Part shown: positions 10,848 through 21,839 of the stretch, in pieces | How positions within the stretch are numbered: the stretch's first letter is position 1 | Layout of the letters: each line of letters begins with the position of its first letter | Source: Gigaspora margarita | Taxonomy: Eukaryota; Glomeromycota; Glomeromycetes; Diversisporales; Gigasporaceae | DNA length: 64,000 nucleotides | NCBI GenBank assembly: GCA_009809945.1 | Contig: WTPW01000371.1 | Span: 291,675-355,674, forward strand | Reading direction: 5' to 3' | Notes under the pieces: generated by a model | What the model was told of the DNA's origin: nothing | The model's database searches: none | The model's input: the letters and a program-made list of their open reading frames with translations, nothing else | Program-made: the position numbers and the translations under genes

Positions 10848-11199
10848 TAAACAAAAATTATACTTACACTACCTTGACCAAGAGGTTGAAGTACCAATAT
10901 CGAACAATGGGGTCGAGACTCTTGTACTGTACCAAGAAGAGGGTGAATTTGAGAGCGAAGGTAGTAAAACCTTTGATGAATTTGAATACAAAGAAGACAA
11001 TAAAGCAGAAGAAGTAAAGGGTCATTTCATAGAGTGGTCTGTAGCGAAAAAAGAAAACCCTGCTCTATATCTTACAAATCTTGAAGAAGTGCTTGTAAAA
11101 GATGACGATAGTAAAGCAAAAGGGACAATTGAAAACAAAATTTTGGGCCTCATAAATAATAATAACTTATCATAAAGCAGAAACAACAAGCTCAAGATC

Positions 11200-12000
11200 T
11201 TTTATTAAAAAAAAGAATATGTTCGCTCAAGGGCTTGGTGAATTGGGTTGCAATAATGCCATCACACATGCTATAAAAATGGGTGATGCGACCCCAATTA
11301 AGCAATCTTATTATAGGATAGGTTTTAAGGAAAATGAATTTATTAGGCAAGAAATAATAGAATTAAAGAAAAAAAGGGCTCATTTGTAAGACAAATAGCC
11401 CATAGGCATCTCTTGTTGTTATTGCACCAAAGAAAAACAGAAAACTGCATTTTTGTGTAGACTATAGAAATTTAAACTTGGTAACAAAAAAAGATTTGTA
11501 CCCTTTACCTCACATAAATGACCTTTTGAATACTTATATCATGCAGAGTGGGTTTCAACCCTTGACTTAATAAGCAGATATTGGCAGATAGGAGTACAGG
11601 AAGAGGATAAAGTAAAGACCACCTTTACAACGAAGTATAGTACCTATAAATTTAATGTAATACTCTTCAGGCTATGTAATGCTCCAGGAACATTTCAATG
11701 CCTAATGGACCAGGTACTAAGGGAATGTATAGAGGAATATGTAGTCATCTATTTGGACAATATTAACATTTATTCAAGTACATTTAAAGAATATTTAAGG
11801 CATATAGAGATTGTTTTTAGTAAATTGAAGTAAGCTGTGTTAAAATTAAATCCAGAAAAGTGTAAATTATTTTGCTCCAAAATTCAATATTTAGGTCATG
11901 TGATTAACAAAGAGGGAGTAAGGCCAGACAAAGCCAAAATTAAGAAAGTAGAAAATTTTCCAATACCCATTAATTTAAGGTAATTAAGGGAGTTTATTGG
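11200..12000 (+). pseudogene. Ty3-type reverse transcriptase remnant
   Basis: Recognisable blocks in order are HAIKMGDATPIKQSYYRI, FCVDYRNLNLVTKKDLYPLP, a KFNVILFRLCNAPGTFQ block, the catalytic box as YLDN, and YLGHVINKEGVRPDK. The usual YxDD is YLDN at about 11748-11759, with the second catalytic Asp replaced by Asn (AAT instead of GAT or GAC, a G-to-A change). Several stops and at least one frameshift are present, for example near 11388 and 11830. It is dead as an enzyme. Confidence 0.8.
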
Positions 12001-12059
12001 TTGGCCTCATATTATAGGCAGTTTGTGAAAGGGTTTACAAAAATAGCCTGATCTCTGCA

Positions 12060-12545
12060 CAAACTTTTAGAAAAAGAAACACTCTATAATTGGACGGAAG
12101 AGCAACAAAACATATTTGAAACCCTGAAATGATATTTAATTATGATTTATATCCTCTGTTACCCAGATTTTAATAGTACATTTATATTACATATGGATGC
12201 TTCTGGTACTGGACTAGGTGCTATACTGGCTCAAAAAGATGAAGACAACAAGGAATACATTGTCACTTATGCAAGTCACGGTCTTAGTAAAACAGAAAGA
12301 AATTATTCTGCTCCAAAACTTGAAAGTTTGGCAGTAGTATGTGTTGTAGAATACTTCTACTACTACTTAGGGGCTAAACAATTTACATTAATAACAGATC
12401 ATGCCACCCTTAAGTAGCTAAATACCTCTAAACTAAAAGGAATAAGAGCACATTGGATACTAAGGCTATAGCCTTACAATTACTCGATTGTGTATAGGAC
12501 TAGCTGAAAATATTCTAACATAGATGCCCTATTATGAATATACAT
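12060..12545 (+). pseudogene. Ty3-type RNase H remnant
   Basis: The longest open part is 12142-12417. It contains FILHMDASGTGLGAILAQ, LSKTERNYSAPKLESLAVV and FTLITDHATLK, the three acidic blocks (D, E, D) of retrotransposon RNase H. It continues with stops to the IDALL block near 12525. It would degrade RNA in the RNA/DNA hybrid. The expected link to integrase is replaced by about 2 kb of unrelated sequence. Confidence 0.75.
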
Positions 12546-12900
12546 TTAAGAGTTAGTTAATAGTTAAATATTATATACCAAAAAAAAAAATTTTTTTTTG
12601 AATGATATGTAATAGTGTAAATTAAAGCTAAATAAAAGAAAATTTTATGCGACCAAGCTGTACGTTTTGATCAAAAACATACCTATTTCACTATTTAATA
12701 AGATGAGTTATAAATGAAAAAGACAAAATTATAAAATAATTTTACTATTTGAGGAATCACACAAAATACTAGCATAACCCTGACCTCGATGATTGACCTT
12801 ATAGAAATTTTATAACTTCAAAGTCTACTCTTAAAAATTCTTTATCTTTAATTATTGTTTCCAAAATCTGGTGATAATGCTTTTAACAACATGGCCATAT

Positions 12901-13700
12901 TCACAGAACTATGACAAACTTTCACAAGAAATTATCAAAATTCTTAAAAGTGAATATAATTATCAAAGTTGGTGAACAACCATATACTCAACTTTTAAGA
13001 ATCTATTGATAGTCTTCAAACTCTCCTTATTAGAGATAATACATTATGGCTTCTATCAAAATTTTCTCAAATTTGTTTTTAAAATGAAAATTTCAAAGCC
13101 TTGCAACAATTTTGTAATGATATTATTATTAAACACCCAAATGTGGTTTTGGGATTCTGATGATTTTACTACTTTTCAGAAAAATGTTTTAAGTTCTCTC
13201 TTAAAAACATAACGAATTACAATTGGATAAAACTGTAATTTGGAATAATGTTATGTTGTGGGAAAAAGCATAAACTCCAAATTTACTATAAATTTTGACT
13301 AATAGAATGAGGAGAATTCTAAACCTTTAAAAATTTCTCTTAAAAACTGTTTACCTTATCATAGGCATTTAAAGTTCCTGATAACAAACTTTTAAATGGA
13401 ATATGACCTTATAAAAAGATCCTTAAAGAAAAATTTTGTGTAGAATAATATTATGAGAATCAAAATCTATACCTCCTCCTATAATTAATTTAGAACACAC
13501 AGTCAAAATTACTCCCAGAATTAATCAACATTTAACAATTTAAAATATACCAGAAATTCCATATAGGTTTAAACTTATTCAGAGATATAATCTGCTGGGC
13601 TAGAATTCTACAAATGGTAGATAGGACAAAACACAAGAATTTGAATAAAACTCGAATAATGATTGTAAAAAGAAGTACATTGCTGCCCATAATTATCTTG
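12901..13700 (+). pseudogene. Decayed BTB-BACK(-TLDc) host-gene fragment inside the retrotransposon
   Basis: Read across three frames, the stretch gives NYDKLSQEIIKILKSEYNY (start of a BTB protein), then NENFKALQQFCNDIIIKHPN (13087-13140), DSDDFTTFQKNVLSSLLK, ELQLDKTVIWNNVML (13213-13257), and EENSKPLKISLKNCLPYHRH (13310-13369). These match the BACK domain of the BTB-BACK-TLDc proteins that are abundant in Glomeromycotina. A weak TLDc-like start (PYRFKLI) follows near 13559. Most of the BTB domain is missing and there are at least five stops or frameshifts. It sits between RNase H and integrase of the Ty3 element, so it was inserted or captured there. Similar A-run/T-run strings at about 12580 and 14142 could mark insertion edges. 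Confidence 0.65.
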
Positions 13701-14545
13701 AAACTAAAAAGGACTGGTCATGAGAAACTATATCCCAGTGTGGTTCTAAGATGTGAGTAAAGGTAATAGATACTGTTCACCTCTCAAAAAATAAACCAAG
13801 TAGGTAAAGAATTTCAAATGATAATCCCTATAAATACAGAGAAGAGAAAGATGATGATAATATTCATTAGACCTTAAATTTCCAAAAAGAAAGTGGCCAG
13901 GTTGGCATAAAAACCTTTGCCAAGAACCCTCATCACATGCAGTAGTATAAGGCACTGTCGGGGAGTATTGAGTTGCCACAGACTGATGCAAAAGCCCACA
14001 TTGATAAGTCTCTGATATTGCGTATATCTAGGGTATATATGTGTTCTTGTCAGTCTAAAAAGGAAAAGAGAAAGCAAAGCAAATATCAATAAGTCATTCG
14101 AGTGGGTGTGGATAAAGAAAAGAGAAAAGTTAAATAATAATGAAAAAAATAAAAAATTTTTTTGAATAGAAACATTGTGTTAATTTGTTTAAAGTCTGGA
14201 TACAGTTTCTGGCCTGTAAATAAGTATTAGTTTTTGGTTTTATTATCTTAGATTTAATAGTAACAATACTCACTTTTTAGTATATAGTTCAAACCAAGGA
14301 TCAGTTACAAAGTTTACATAATAATTAAAATTTCAAATTGAAATTGTACTTCGACTGTGAATGGAAGTGAAGATATCATGTAATTTCAAAAAATAACAAA
14401 TACTAAGTTGATTAAGTAATAATACCTAAGTTGTTATACATCAAAATAAATTCAATATTAAAACTAAATTCAGCCCAGGTAGTTAGTGTCCTAGCAAATT
14501 CAAGATGATGGAATCTTCTAGATATCAATAATTAAAATTTTATTT
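13701..14545. other. Non-retroviral spacer between the BTB-BACK fragment and integrase
   Basis: No retrotransposon domain can be read here and no gene motif was recognised. It probably belongs to the same foreign segment as the BTB-BACK fragment. Confidence 0.35.
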
Positions 14546-15830
14546 AAATGAATGAACATTACCATGTACCTTTATGGCACAACAAAGATGAAGCTTTTAA
14601 GTGCAAAGTAAATTTTTTGTACTAAAACAAGGTTTAATTTATAAAAAAAATAAACACCAAAAGCACTATTTATTACAGGTAATACAGAAGCATGAAGTGG
14701 AACCTATCCTATTTTTAATACATATACATCTATTAGGTGGACATTTTGGCAAGGACATTATGTTTAATAAAATACGAAATACGTATTACTGGCCTCAAAT
14801 GTATGAAGATATAAGGAAATATGTTTGTACTTGTGAAGCTTGCCAAAGAAGAGAAAAAAATTTAGCCAAACCCCCATTACACCAAATCCCAGTAGAGGCA
14901 CCGTTTTATAAAATCAGAATTGATATTGTAGGGCCCTTATCTAGAATATCACAAGAAAATAAATATATAGTTGTAGCCACGAACTATATTACAAAATGGC
15001 CAGAGGCCAAGGCTATTACAACTGCTAACGCCAACTAGAGATGTGATCTGTTATCCGTTTCCATCCGTTTTCATATTAAAATCCACGGATATCCACAGAT
15101 TTTAATATAAAAATGGATGAAAACGGATAACGGATCACATCTCTAACGCCAACGAGGTCGCTAATTTTATTTTGAAGATATAGTATGCCAGCACGTATGC
15201 TCGCAATACCTATTGTCAAATAAAGAAATACATTTTAGAAATGCACTAATAGATGAATTTCAAAAAAGGTTTAAAATTAACTACCACTACTCAATACTGT
15301 ACCACCCTTAAACAAATGGGTTGGTTGAATGATTTAATAAGACACTTTGTGAGTCCCTAGCCAAACTCATAACCAATGTACAAGATTGGGATCTCTTAAT
15401 TTCCTCAAATTTGTTTGCGTATTGCACAGCTAAACAAGATACATAAAAATAACACCTTTTTATCTAGTGTATGGAAGGAAGGCCTGATTTCCAATTCATC
15501 CAAGTGAATTGGAAGAATTATTGGAAGGGACATTCTTATAATACTTATTTGTATTAATTGAAGTTGTACCCCAATTCAGGGCTGCCATAGTAGAAAGAGA
15601 GGAAAATGCCCAAAAGTTAGCTAAAATTTGGTATGATCGACAACTTCGGCCATTAGACAACCTAAAAAAAGGTAATAAAGTTTTAGTTTATAAGGCTTCC
15701 CAAGAGCATTCGAAATGCTATAAACTTTATCCCAAATAGAAGGGACCTTTTATTATTCATAAAATTCTAACAAAAGGAGTTTTTAAACTTTGAACTACTA
15801 ATAGGAATATAATCAAAACTCCTGTAAACT
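14546..15830 (+). pseudogene. Ty3-type integrase remnant, interrupted by a MITE
   Basis: The frame resumes near 14550, and 14601-15035 is open. It contains the HHCC zinc-binding region (HIHLLGGHFG ... YVCTCEACQRRE) and the first catalytic block IRIDIVGPL. A 110-bp MITE interrupts it at 15036-15145. After the MITE, the third catalytic block is visible as NGLVE with stops (about 15300-15345), followed by the C-terminal module (KGNKVLVYKA, then a GPFIIHKIL motif near 15749). It would insert element cDNA into the genome. Frameshifts and stops make it inactive. Confidence 0.75.
15036..15145. mobile_element. 110-bp hAT-type MITE
   Basis: A nearly perfect palindrome with ends TAGAGATGTGAT, flanked exactly by ACGCCAAC (15028-15035 and 15146-15153). 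The 8-bp duplication and the TAGAG terminus fit the hAT consensus. It was inserted into the integrase region after the retrotransposon had landed. Confidence 0.85.
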
Positions 15831-15977
15831 GATGTTTTTGAAAAGGTATTATAGTAGAGAAGTTATACCTAACCAATTAGTAGAGATATAATATTTAATA
15901 GTATACTAGTTTAATAATAGATAGTAGATTAGATAATTGAAGTTATGCGTGAGATACATAAAATAAGCATGAGCAAG

Positions 15978-16525
15978 TGTCACAGGATAAACATGATATA
16001 TCAAATGATCATTAATCTGTATACTGTGCCATATTTCATATGACAATGCAAAATTGACAATTAAGATTGACAATATATATCAGCTTGATCATGCATATAA
16101 TTAATTGTGCATAATCGATCATGCATGCTTGGGCTTAGCTTATAGTAGAATGATTTAACCTATTGTATAATATACAAAATATGATAACTCGGAAGATAAG
16201 ATATCATATAATTTTTAGCCTCATAGTTTCTATAATGTTCTATAGTATTAGATTAGAGACTCCCATAATTTTTGTAAAGTATCATATAATATTAGATTTC
16301 TATTCCCATTATCTTTGTAAGGTATAAAAGAGGTTATTTTAGCTCTGCTTAAAAATGGAAATCTTTGGATTATTTATAATATAATTTAATTTAAAATAAA
16401 GATTAATATACAAGTCATACATTTATACTAAATCAAATTAAATCACCAAGTCACGCCTCTGGCGAGCTACCTTTTATCACCTTTCGAATTGTACAAATAT
16501 GGAATGTCATTTTCTGCCCATAACA
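15978..16525 (+). repeat. 3' LTR
   Basis: 548 bp, begins TGTCAC and ends ATAACA. It carries the TATA box (16323) and an AATAAA shared with the 5' LTR. It differs from 5' LTR part 1 mainly by CG-to-TG or CA changes. Confidence 0.85.
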
Positions 16526-16676
16526 CCAGGATTACTAAAAATTTTATTAATAAAATCATTGCCATTTATTAAATGAACAGTGCCTAGCTGATAATTTTGC
16601 TATAAAACCTATTATACAAACTAATAGAGCCAAATGTTAACCTAAATTTGACCAGAAATTTTGGGGATTGCCCTGT
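16526..16676. repeat. MITE copy 3, right half
   Basis: Continuation of the element begun at 5376. It ends TTTTGGGGATTGCCCTGT, the inverted form of the left terminus. Confidence 0.75.
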
Positions 16677-17556
16677 AAAATCTAATTTTACAATAAAATA
16701 CATATTCATTTAATTGATGATCTATCAGTCAACTAAAGAAAATTTTGACACAGATCACATATATATATATCCAAATTGAAAATTTAAGATCATATGTAAA
16801 GTTGGTACAATTCCAATAAATATTTATATTAAAGTAATGAAAATTGTAGTACAATACTATATGGTTTTAATACCAAAACCTTTAAATTGCCAGAGCTTTT
16901 CATTAACAAGTTTACTTTGGACGCACGTAGCATTTACTATATTACATATATCAAGATTACTTATATCCTATACATATATATATTTAATCTTCCATATCTT
17001 ATTTTATGTATATATTTTTAATCCCAAAAGTTTCTAAGTAGATTTCTTTGAAAAATAACATTAAAGTAGGATTTATAACAGGAAACAAGAAGATTTCGCT
17101 TAAAATATAAGATCTAAAGTTAAAAAACATTCCATTTGACAAACATATTAAGGTATTAACATATTAATATCTAATCTAGAACTACTTTTCTTTTCTTTTT
17201 ATTTCTTTTATTCTTTTTATCTTATTTTTTTTTGCTTTTTTTAAATCAAACAGTTGTACTATTTGATCATGAATTTTTTTATCCAGTTCTGTAATACTAA
17301 CCAAATCTGTATTATATAGGTAAGCATTATTTTAATTGATAGTTATAAGAATAATGCCTTAGCTAGCTTTTTTACTACTTTATAAATTGTACTGTAAAAA
17401 TAAAGTAATCAGACTACTTAACATCCCTACGTGTATATTGCCAAACTGCCATAGTTTAGCTTTTAAATTATTTAAATTATTTTTTACCTTTTCAATTACA
17501 CAAATCAGTATATAAATGTACTGTATGTATGTATTTTTTTTTACGATATTTTTTTT
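16677..17556. other. AT-rich spacer
   Basis: A short TA microsatellite lies near 16760. Short open frames such as the one around 16837-17037 show no recognisable motif and biased composition. I see no gene. Confidence 0.3.
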
Positions 17557-18060
17557 TTGATATTTTCTTTCTTACTAATTTTTTTTTATGGCTTTGTCTT
17601 CTTTGGTATCTTGGCATCATCGTCGTTTGTTAGTGCCTTATTTAATTTGAAATCATTATTTCTGGTGTCATTATTCCTAGTGGCATTGTCATTCGATGGT
17701 GACTTCGATTTGTGGCTAACTTTTTTTTATTTCTTTTTTTTCTTTTTCTTACTAATCTCGTTCTTTTTTATTATTGCGTTATTTCTCTGAGGTCTTGGTA
17801 TCATTATTGTTTGCTGGTATATTACTTTGCTGGTATTGTTGTTTCTAGTACTATCATTCAATGGTGACTTCATTTGTGTCATCGCGTTTGAAATTTTCTG
17901 CTAGAATTATTATAGGCATTGCTGTTTCACTTTTGCTAGTACTGTCATTTTAATGTCACTGTTACTGTTTGTAGACGTTACCACACTTTCGTTGATATTA
18001 TTTTCTGGTGCGTTTGATAGAGTTATTCAGTAGTGTTTGTCTTGTAGTTAATAGAATTTC
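17557..18060 (-). pseudogene. Possible decayed low-complexity gene, minus strand
   Basis: Read on the minus strand, the region has codon-like composition for an N/S/T/K-rich protein (for example NDNATRNNDTRNNDFKLN and LAENFKRDDTNE). A unit containing TCATTCRATGGTGACTTCR on the plus strand is duplicated at about 17690 and 17850. I recognise no family and there are several stops. It could equally be a simple-sequence expansion. Confidence 0.25.
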
Positions 18061-18110
18061 AGTTTTTTGAATAATAGTTGACGGCTGATGCGATGAGCTT
18101 CTTTGTTGCT

Positions 18111-18329
18111 AGTGGATATATTGGATATAGTTAGGATTCAGGTTCGGGTAGATAGAGGTAGGGTAGGTATTATATAAAATTATAAATTAGAGTAGGTAAG
18201 TAAGTGGCTTGATTGGCATTGTCTAGTGGAAATATTGGATAGGGGTAAGGTTTGGATTTGAGTAGAGGTTTTATGATAGTTAGGGTAGGTATTATGTAGA
18301 TAGAGTAAGTAGTTTGATTAGCATTGTCT
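18111..18329. repeat. Tandem duplication of about 110 bp
   Basis: Two copies share GTGGATATATTGGAT, TAGGGTAGGTATTAT and TTGATTGGCATTGTCT with moderate divergence. Confidence 0.65.
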
Positions 18330-18539
18330 AAAAACTTTGTACTTGACAGTATTTGCTATATGATGAACATCTTAAATACCTATGCATCAATAAAAATATA
18401 TTATTATTGTATATATATTATGAGACTTTATTTAGTATGCAACCGCAGACAAGAAATAACGCTAGTTCGATCTAACCAATATGTACTAATACCCAATCAA
18501 GTTTTGTCACATCATCCGATTGTAGTATATATAATGATC

Positions 18540-18790
18540 TAATGAACCAAAGTCATTTATAAATGACCAAGATCATTTGGTCACAAGACATTTTTAAAAG
18601 TCTCAAAAATTAAATCAAAATGACCAGGTCATTTCAGATCATTTGCAAAATAGGCAAATGACCTACTATCCCTGCTTACAACCTATTACGGCACTTACAA
18701 CTATTATGGCATTTTACAGCAATACAGTACATTGTAATCCGTAATGTCCGTAATTATTACTTACAGCCAGCAACCTTAGAATAGATCCTC
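18540..18790. repeat. Two blocks of iterated short motifs
   Basis: At 18540-18676 the motif AATGACC/GGTCATT recurs in both orientations and ends in CTATCCCTG, a hAT-like terminus in reverse. At 18677-18775 the motif TTACAACTATTACGGCA and its inverse recur. Both look like interiors of small TIR elements without clear paired ends. Confidence 0.4.
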
Positions 18791-19899
18791 TTTAATAGAC
18801 TAAGTAATATTAACAAAATAGATCCAAGGTTTTAGCATACTGTACTTAGCAATCTGGGGGAACCATGTAACCAAATAATCCAGAACTCTTGTTGACTAAG
18901 ATATTTTACGTTCTATATATTTATATAAATAAAAATAAGTTGTTTAATATAATACTTAAAAAAAAAAACTTGTCTTTATATAATATTCTCATATAATTTC
19001 AGAACAACATTTATTCTATTATATCATAAACAATTATGAAAACATGTTTAAATCAGTTTTTTTATATAGTGATCTTGGTTGGAAAAGTTTACTATACTTT
19101 TGAAATCTGTGTGTGCTTGAGTACTTTTAGGTTTTTTCATAATAATAGTAAGTAAAACTACTGTATATATACATATATATAGTAAATTCTTTATAAACTA
19201 ATGAATCTTGTAATAAAAAAGGGTTAGTTAGGATCACGCAAACAAATAAAATTATTTCTCATTACCTGGCTGTATAACTTTTTTGTAATTATTATAGTAG
19301 AAAATCTGTACATTTACAAATTAGGATTTTTAATTATAAAAATGTGTCATAGTTACTTAATAAATGTCGATTATTTTCTTTAGATAACTCACGGATTATC
19401 AATTAAAAAAAATAAAATTATAATTAGTTAAGCTTAGAGTTCAAACTAGTAGTAAAATTAGGGTTAGAGAGCATAGATATGTGCTGAATTAAGTATTAAA
19501 ACTTTTAATTAAAAGCCCAAGACTAGTTTATAATAAAATTTCAAGATATTAAAATTTTTAATTTTTTTTGTAATTTTTCTAATTTTTAATCTTTTTTTAA
19601 CAAGATCCTGTGAACTAATTGGTCAATTATTTTAACCTGCAATATAGTAATCTGTAATATTTATCAATACTCTAAAAAAAAATATAAAATTACATATAAT
19701 TTATTAATATTATATAAAACTATGTAAGATTTATAGTATATAAAAAAATTATAAATCTATATAAAATTTTATGTAAATTTATAATTTTTTATATACTGTA
19801 AACTTTATATAGTTTTACATTAAATTTTATATAATTTTATATTTTTTTTTATATAAGTAAAAATTTATAAAAGTTTATACATATATATTTTTGCTAATG
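18791..19899. other. AT-rich spacer with an AT palindrome
   Basis: No gene was recognised. At 19672-19855 an AT-only inverted repeat (AAAATATAAAATTACATATA and its mirror) forms a foldback. Confidence 0.35.
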
Positions 19900-20190
19900 C
19901 TATGAAAAAAGTTTATATTAAAAAACAAAAAATTTTAACTTTAGTACATAGATAACACATTTTTCTTACAAGATAATCATTCTGTCTCCTAAATAAAGTT
20001 GTTCAAAATATACTTTTACATATATTTATCATCTTAAAATTAGAAAATCTTTGTTTTTAACAAAGTTACATGTTTGTTTTGTGCAAAATTGATAAAATTT
20101 TAATCTGATTATTAAGCTCAATTTTTTTTTACTTGTTCTATATTTCTGAAAAATTTAATTTAAATTCATATATAGGAAAGAATTATCAAA
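19900..20190. repeat. Diverged copy of one arm of the 48482-49424 foldback
   Basis: Shares AACTTTAGTACATAGATAAC, the AAAGTTGTTCA segment and the ACAAAGTTACAT segment, in the same order as 49120-49370. Confidence 0.55.
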
Positions 20191-20436
20191 GCTTTAAAAT
20201 TTATGTAGTGCAGAATACTTAAAGGTAGAATTTATAAAATTTGATCTATTTTCAAATTTTATAGTAAAATTTGATGTCTTTGTGCATTCTCACAATTTGA
20301 TTGGCTAAAAATTAATTAGTAAAAAATATAATTTTAAAATTATTAAAATTATTTTTAAAATTATTTAAAATTAATTTTAAATTAGCCAATAACAATAAGT
20401 TATAACATTTGACTTGCCCAAATTTTTGATGGTAGT
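20191..20436. other. AT-rich spacer
   Basis: TTGATTGGCTAAAAATTAATT is partly mirrored by TTAATTTTAAATTAGCCAAT around 20300-20390, suggesting another small foldback. No gene. Confidence 0.3.
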
Positions 20437-20803
20437 AGCTCATATACAAAAAATTTTTGTTATGTGATTATTTTGTAGCACAAACCAATCATATTTTGAG
20501 ATCAGATATAATGTAAAAATCAAAACAATCAAAACAAAACAAATAAAGCAAAAGAATTAAAGTAATAAATCAAGTAGTTAGTATTTGGGGTAGTTGCTTG
20601 GTTAGATGCTATTATACCAAAATTCTGCAAAGAATTTTTTTTGTAAATGCACAGAAGATAATTTCATAAACAAAATTTAGAGTTATTAGTAATTTTGATA
20701 AAAATTTTAAAAAGTATGATTTTTACATTACACCTGATCCTTAAATTCAATTGGTTTGCACTATAATAAATCATGTGACCAGAAAATTTTTTGTGAGTGA
20801 GCT
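20437..20803. mobile_element. 367-bp TIR element with AGCTCA ends
   Basis: The left end AGCTCATATACAAAAAATTT is mirrored at the right (reverse reads AGCTCACTCACAAAAAATTT). The flanks ATGGTAGT and ATGTAGGT are similar but not identical, so an 8-bp duplication is only possible. The internal GATCAGRTRTAATGTAAAAA block is shared with the elements at 52240 and 53233. Confidence 0.5.
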
Positions 20804-21102
20804 ATGTAGGTTCTTATTTTTATATATCATATAAAAATACTATACTTTTAAACTTTTTAATTGATAAAGATTCAATAATTTTTTAAAAAAATAAAGTTAC
20901 TAAGTTGTAGCAAGTTAGCTAAACTACAAAATAGCAGCATGTTTTTTGTAATATTTTTTTATATTAAATATTATTAACTTTTAAATTTTGTGAAGCTTTA
21001 TGCTACTGCACTATAGTAATTTTATATGTTTTTTTTATAATTTTATGTATAAAAAGGTTTTATATTTAAGAATAATCTAAATTGTATCTTTGAGTACATT
21101 GA
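20804..21102. other. AT-rich spacer
   Basis: Nothing beyond homopolymer-rich sequence was recognised. Confidence 0.3.
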
Positions 21103-21390
21103 AGGAGTCCTAAGGGCCAAAATGAAAATAGATCTAGAAAATTTAGACTAACTGTAATGTACTACAGATATTCTGATAAATCAGTTGAGATTGATTCAAG
21201 AGCAGAAGATCTGAGGGTTTAAATAGGCAATGCTAGTATATAGATTGCAGATAGGGCAACTAGTATAGAACCTTAGAAACCAAAAGTTGCAGATATGACT
21301 AGTTGTACTCTTATTCAAGTATAATTCCTGATAAGTAAACTGAATAAAAATCTGTACTCCAAAATAGACACCTTGAAACCAAAAAAAAAA
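21103..21390 (+). mobile_element. 5'-truncated copy of the 57-kb SINE
   Basis: The 3' part of the element at 57051-58540 is recognisable: GAGTCCTAAGGG, AGAGCAGA, GGGTTTAAATAG, AAAAGTTGCAGATATGACTAG, ATAATTCCTGATAAGTAAAC, and the tail CCTTGAAACCAAAAAAAAA. Truncation at the 5' side with an A-rich 3' end is typical of LINE-mediated copying. It lacks the TA MITE carried by the other copy and therefore shows the empty site. Confidence 0.75.
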
Positions 21391-21839
21391 CTGTATAACA
21401 TATTATATGACTGATATATTCTATTTAAGTTTAGATTTTCTTCAAATAATATTAATTTTCTTAAATATTTTGTAAAAAAATTTTTTTGTGTACTAAGGTG
21501 GATATGGGTATTATGGCGCAGTTAAGTATTTTGGCTAATAATAGATGATGTATCGATTAGAATTAAATGATTTTGGTAACATTGGATTCGTCACATCAAG
21601 GCGAATCGAATGGTACCAAAATCATTCAATTCTAATTACTAGATCATAAGATATCGTCAATTAAAAAATACAAGGTAAAATAATAAATTATAATGCAGGT
21701 ACCAATTATGGCGCACATACTATTTTTCATGATCTATTGAGATCTATTGATCAGAATTGAATGATTTTGATACTATTCGATTCGTCTCATTGAGACGAAT
21801 CGAATGGTACCACAATCATGTGATTTTGGCTGATATTTC

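Larger units (their letters stand above)
5449..16525 (+). mobile_element. Ty3-type LTR retrotransposon, decayed, with nested insertions
   Basis: The element starts TGTCAC and ends TAACA, and is flanked by the 4-bp duplication CCAG (5445-5448, 16526-16529). Two LTRs of about 545 bp flank gag, protease, reverse transcriptase, RNase H and integrase in the Ty3 order. A TGG-starting primer-binding-site candidate begins at 9196, three bases after the 5' LTR. All frames are broken by stops and indels; most in-frame stops can be explained by C-to-T or G-to-A changes. Nested inside are an AGGACC element (5926-9117) with a SINE (6088-6620), a BTB-BACK gene fragment (about 12901-13700) and a hAT MITE (15036-15145). 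Confidence 0.85.

Noticed and set aside
13746-14089. Minus-strand open frames of 71-81 residues
   Set aside because: They overlap each other in different frames, lie in the foreign spacer of the retrotransposon, and show no family motif.
17557-17790. Phe/Leu-rich apparent membrane protein on the plus strand
   Set aside because: Composition follows from a T-rich tract; the minus strand gives a more protein-like reading and the stretch contains internal repeats.
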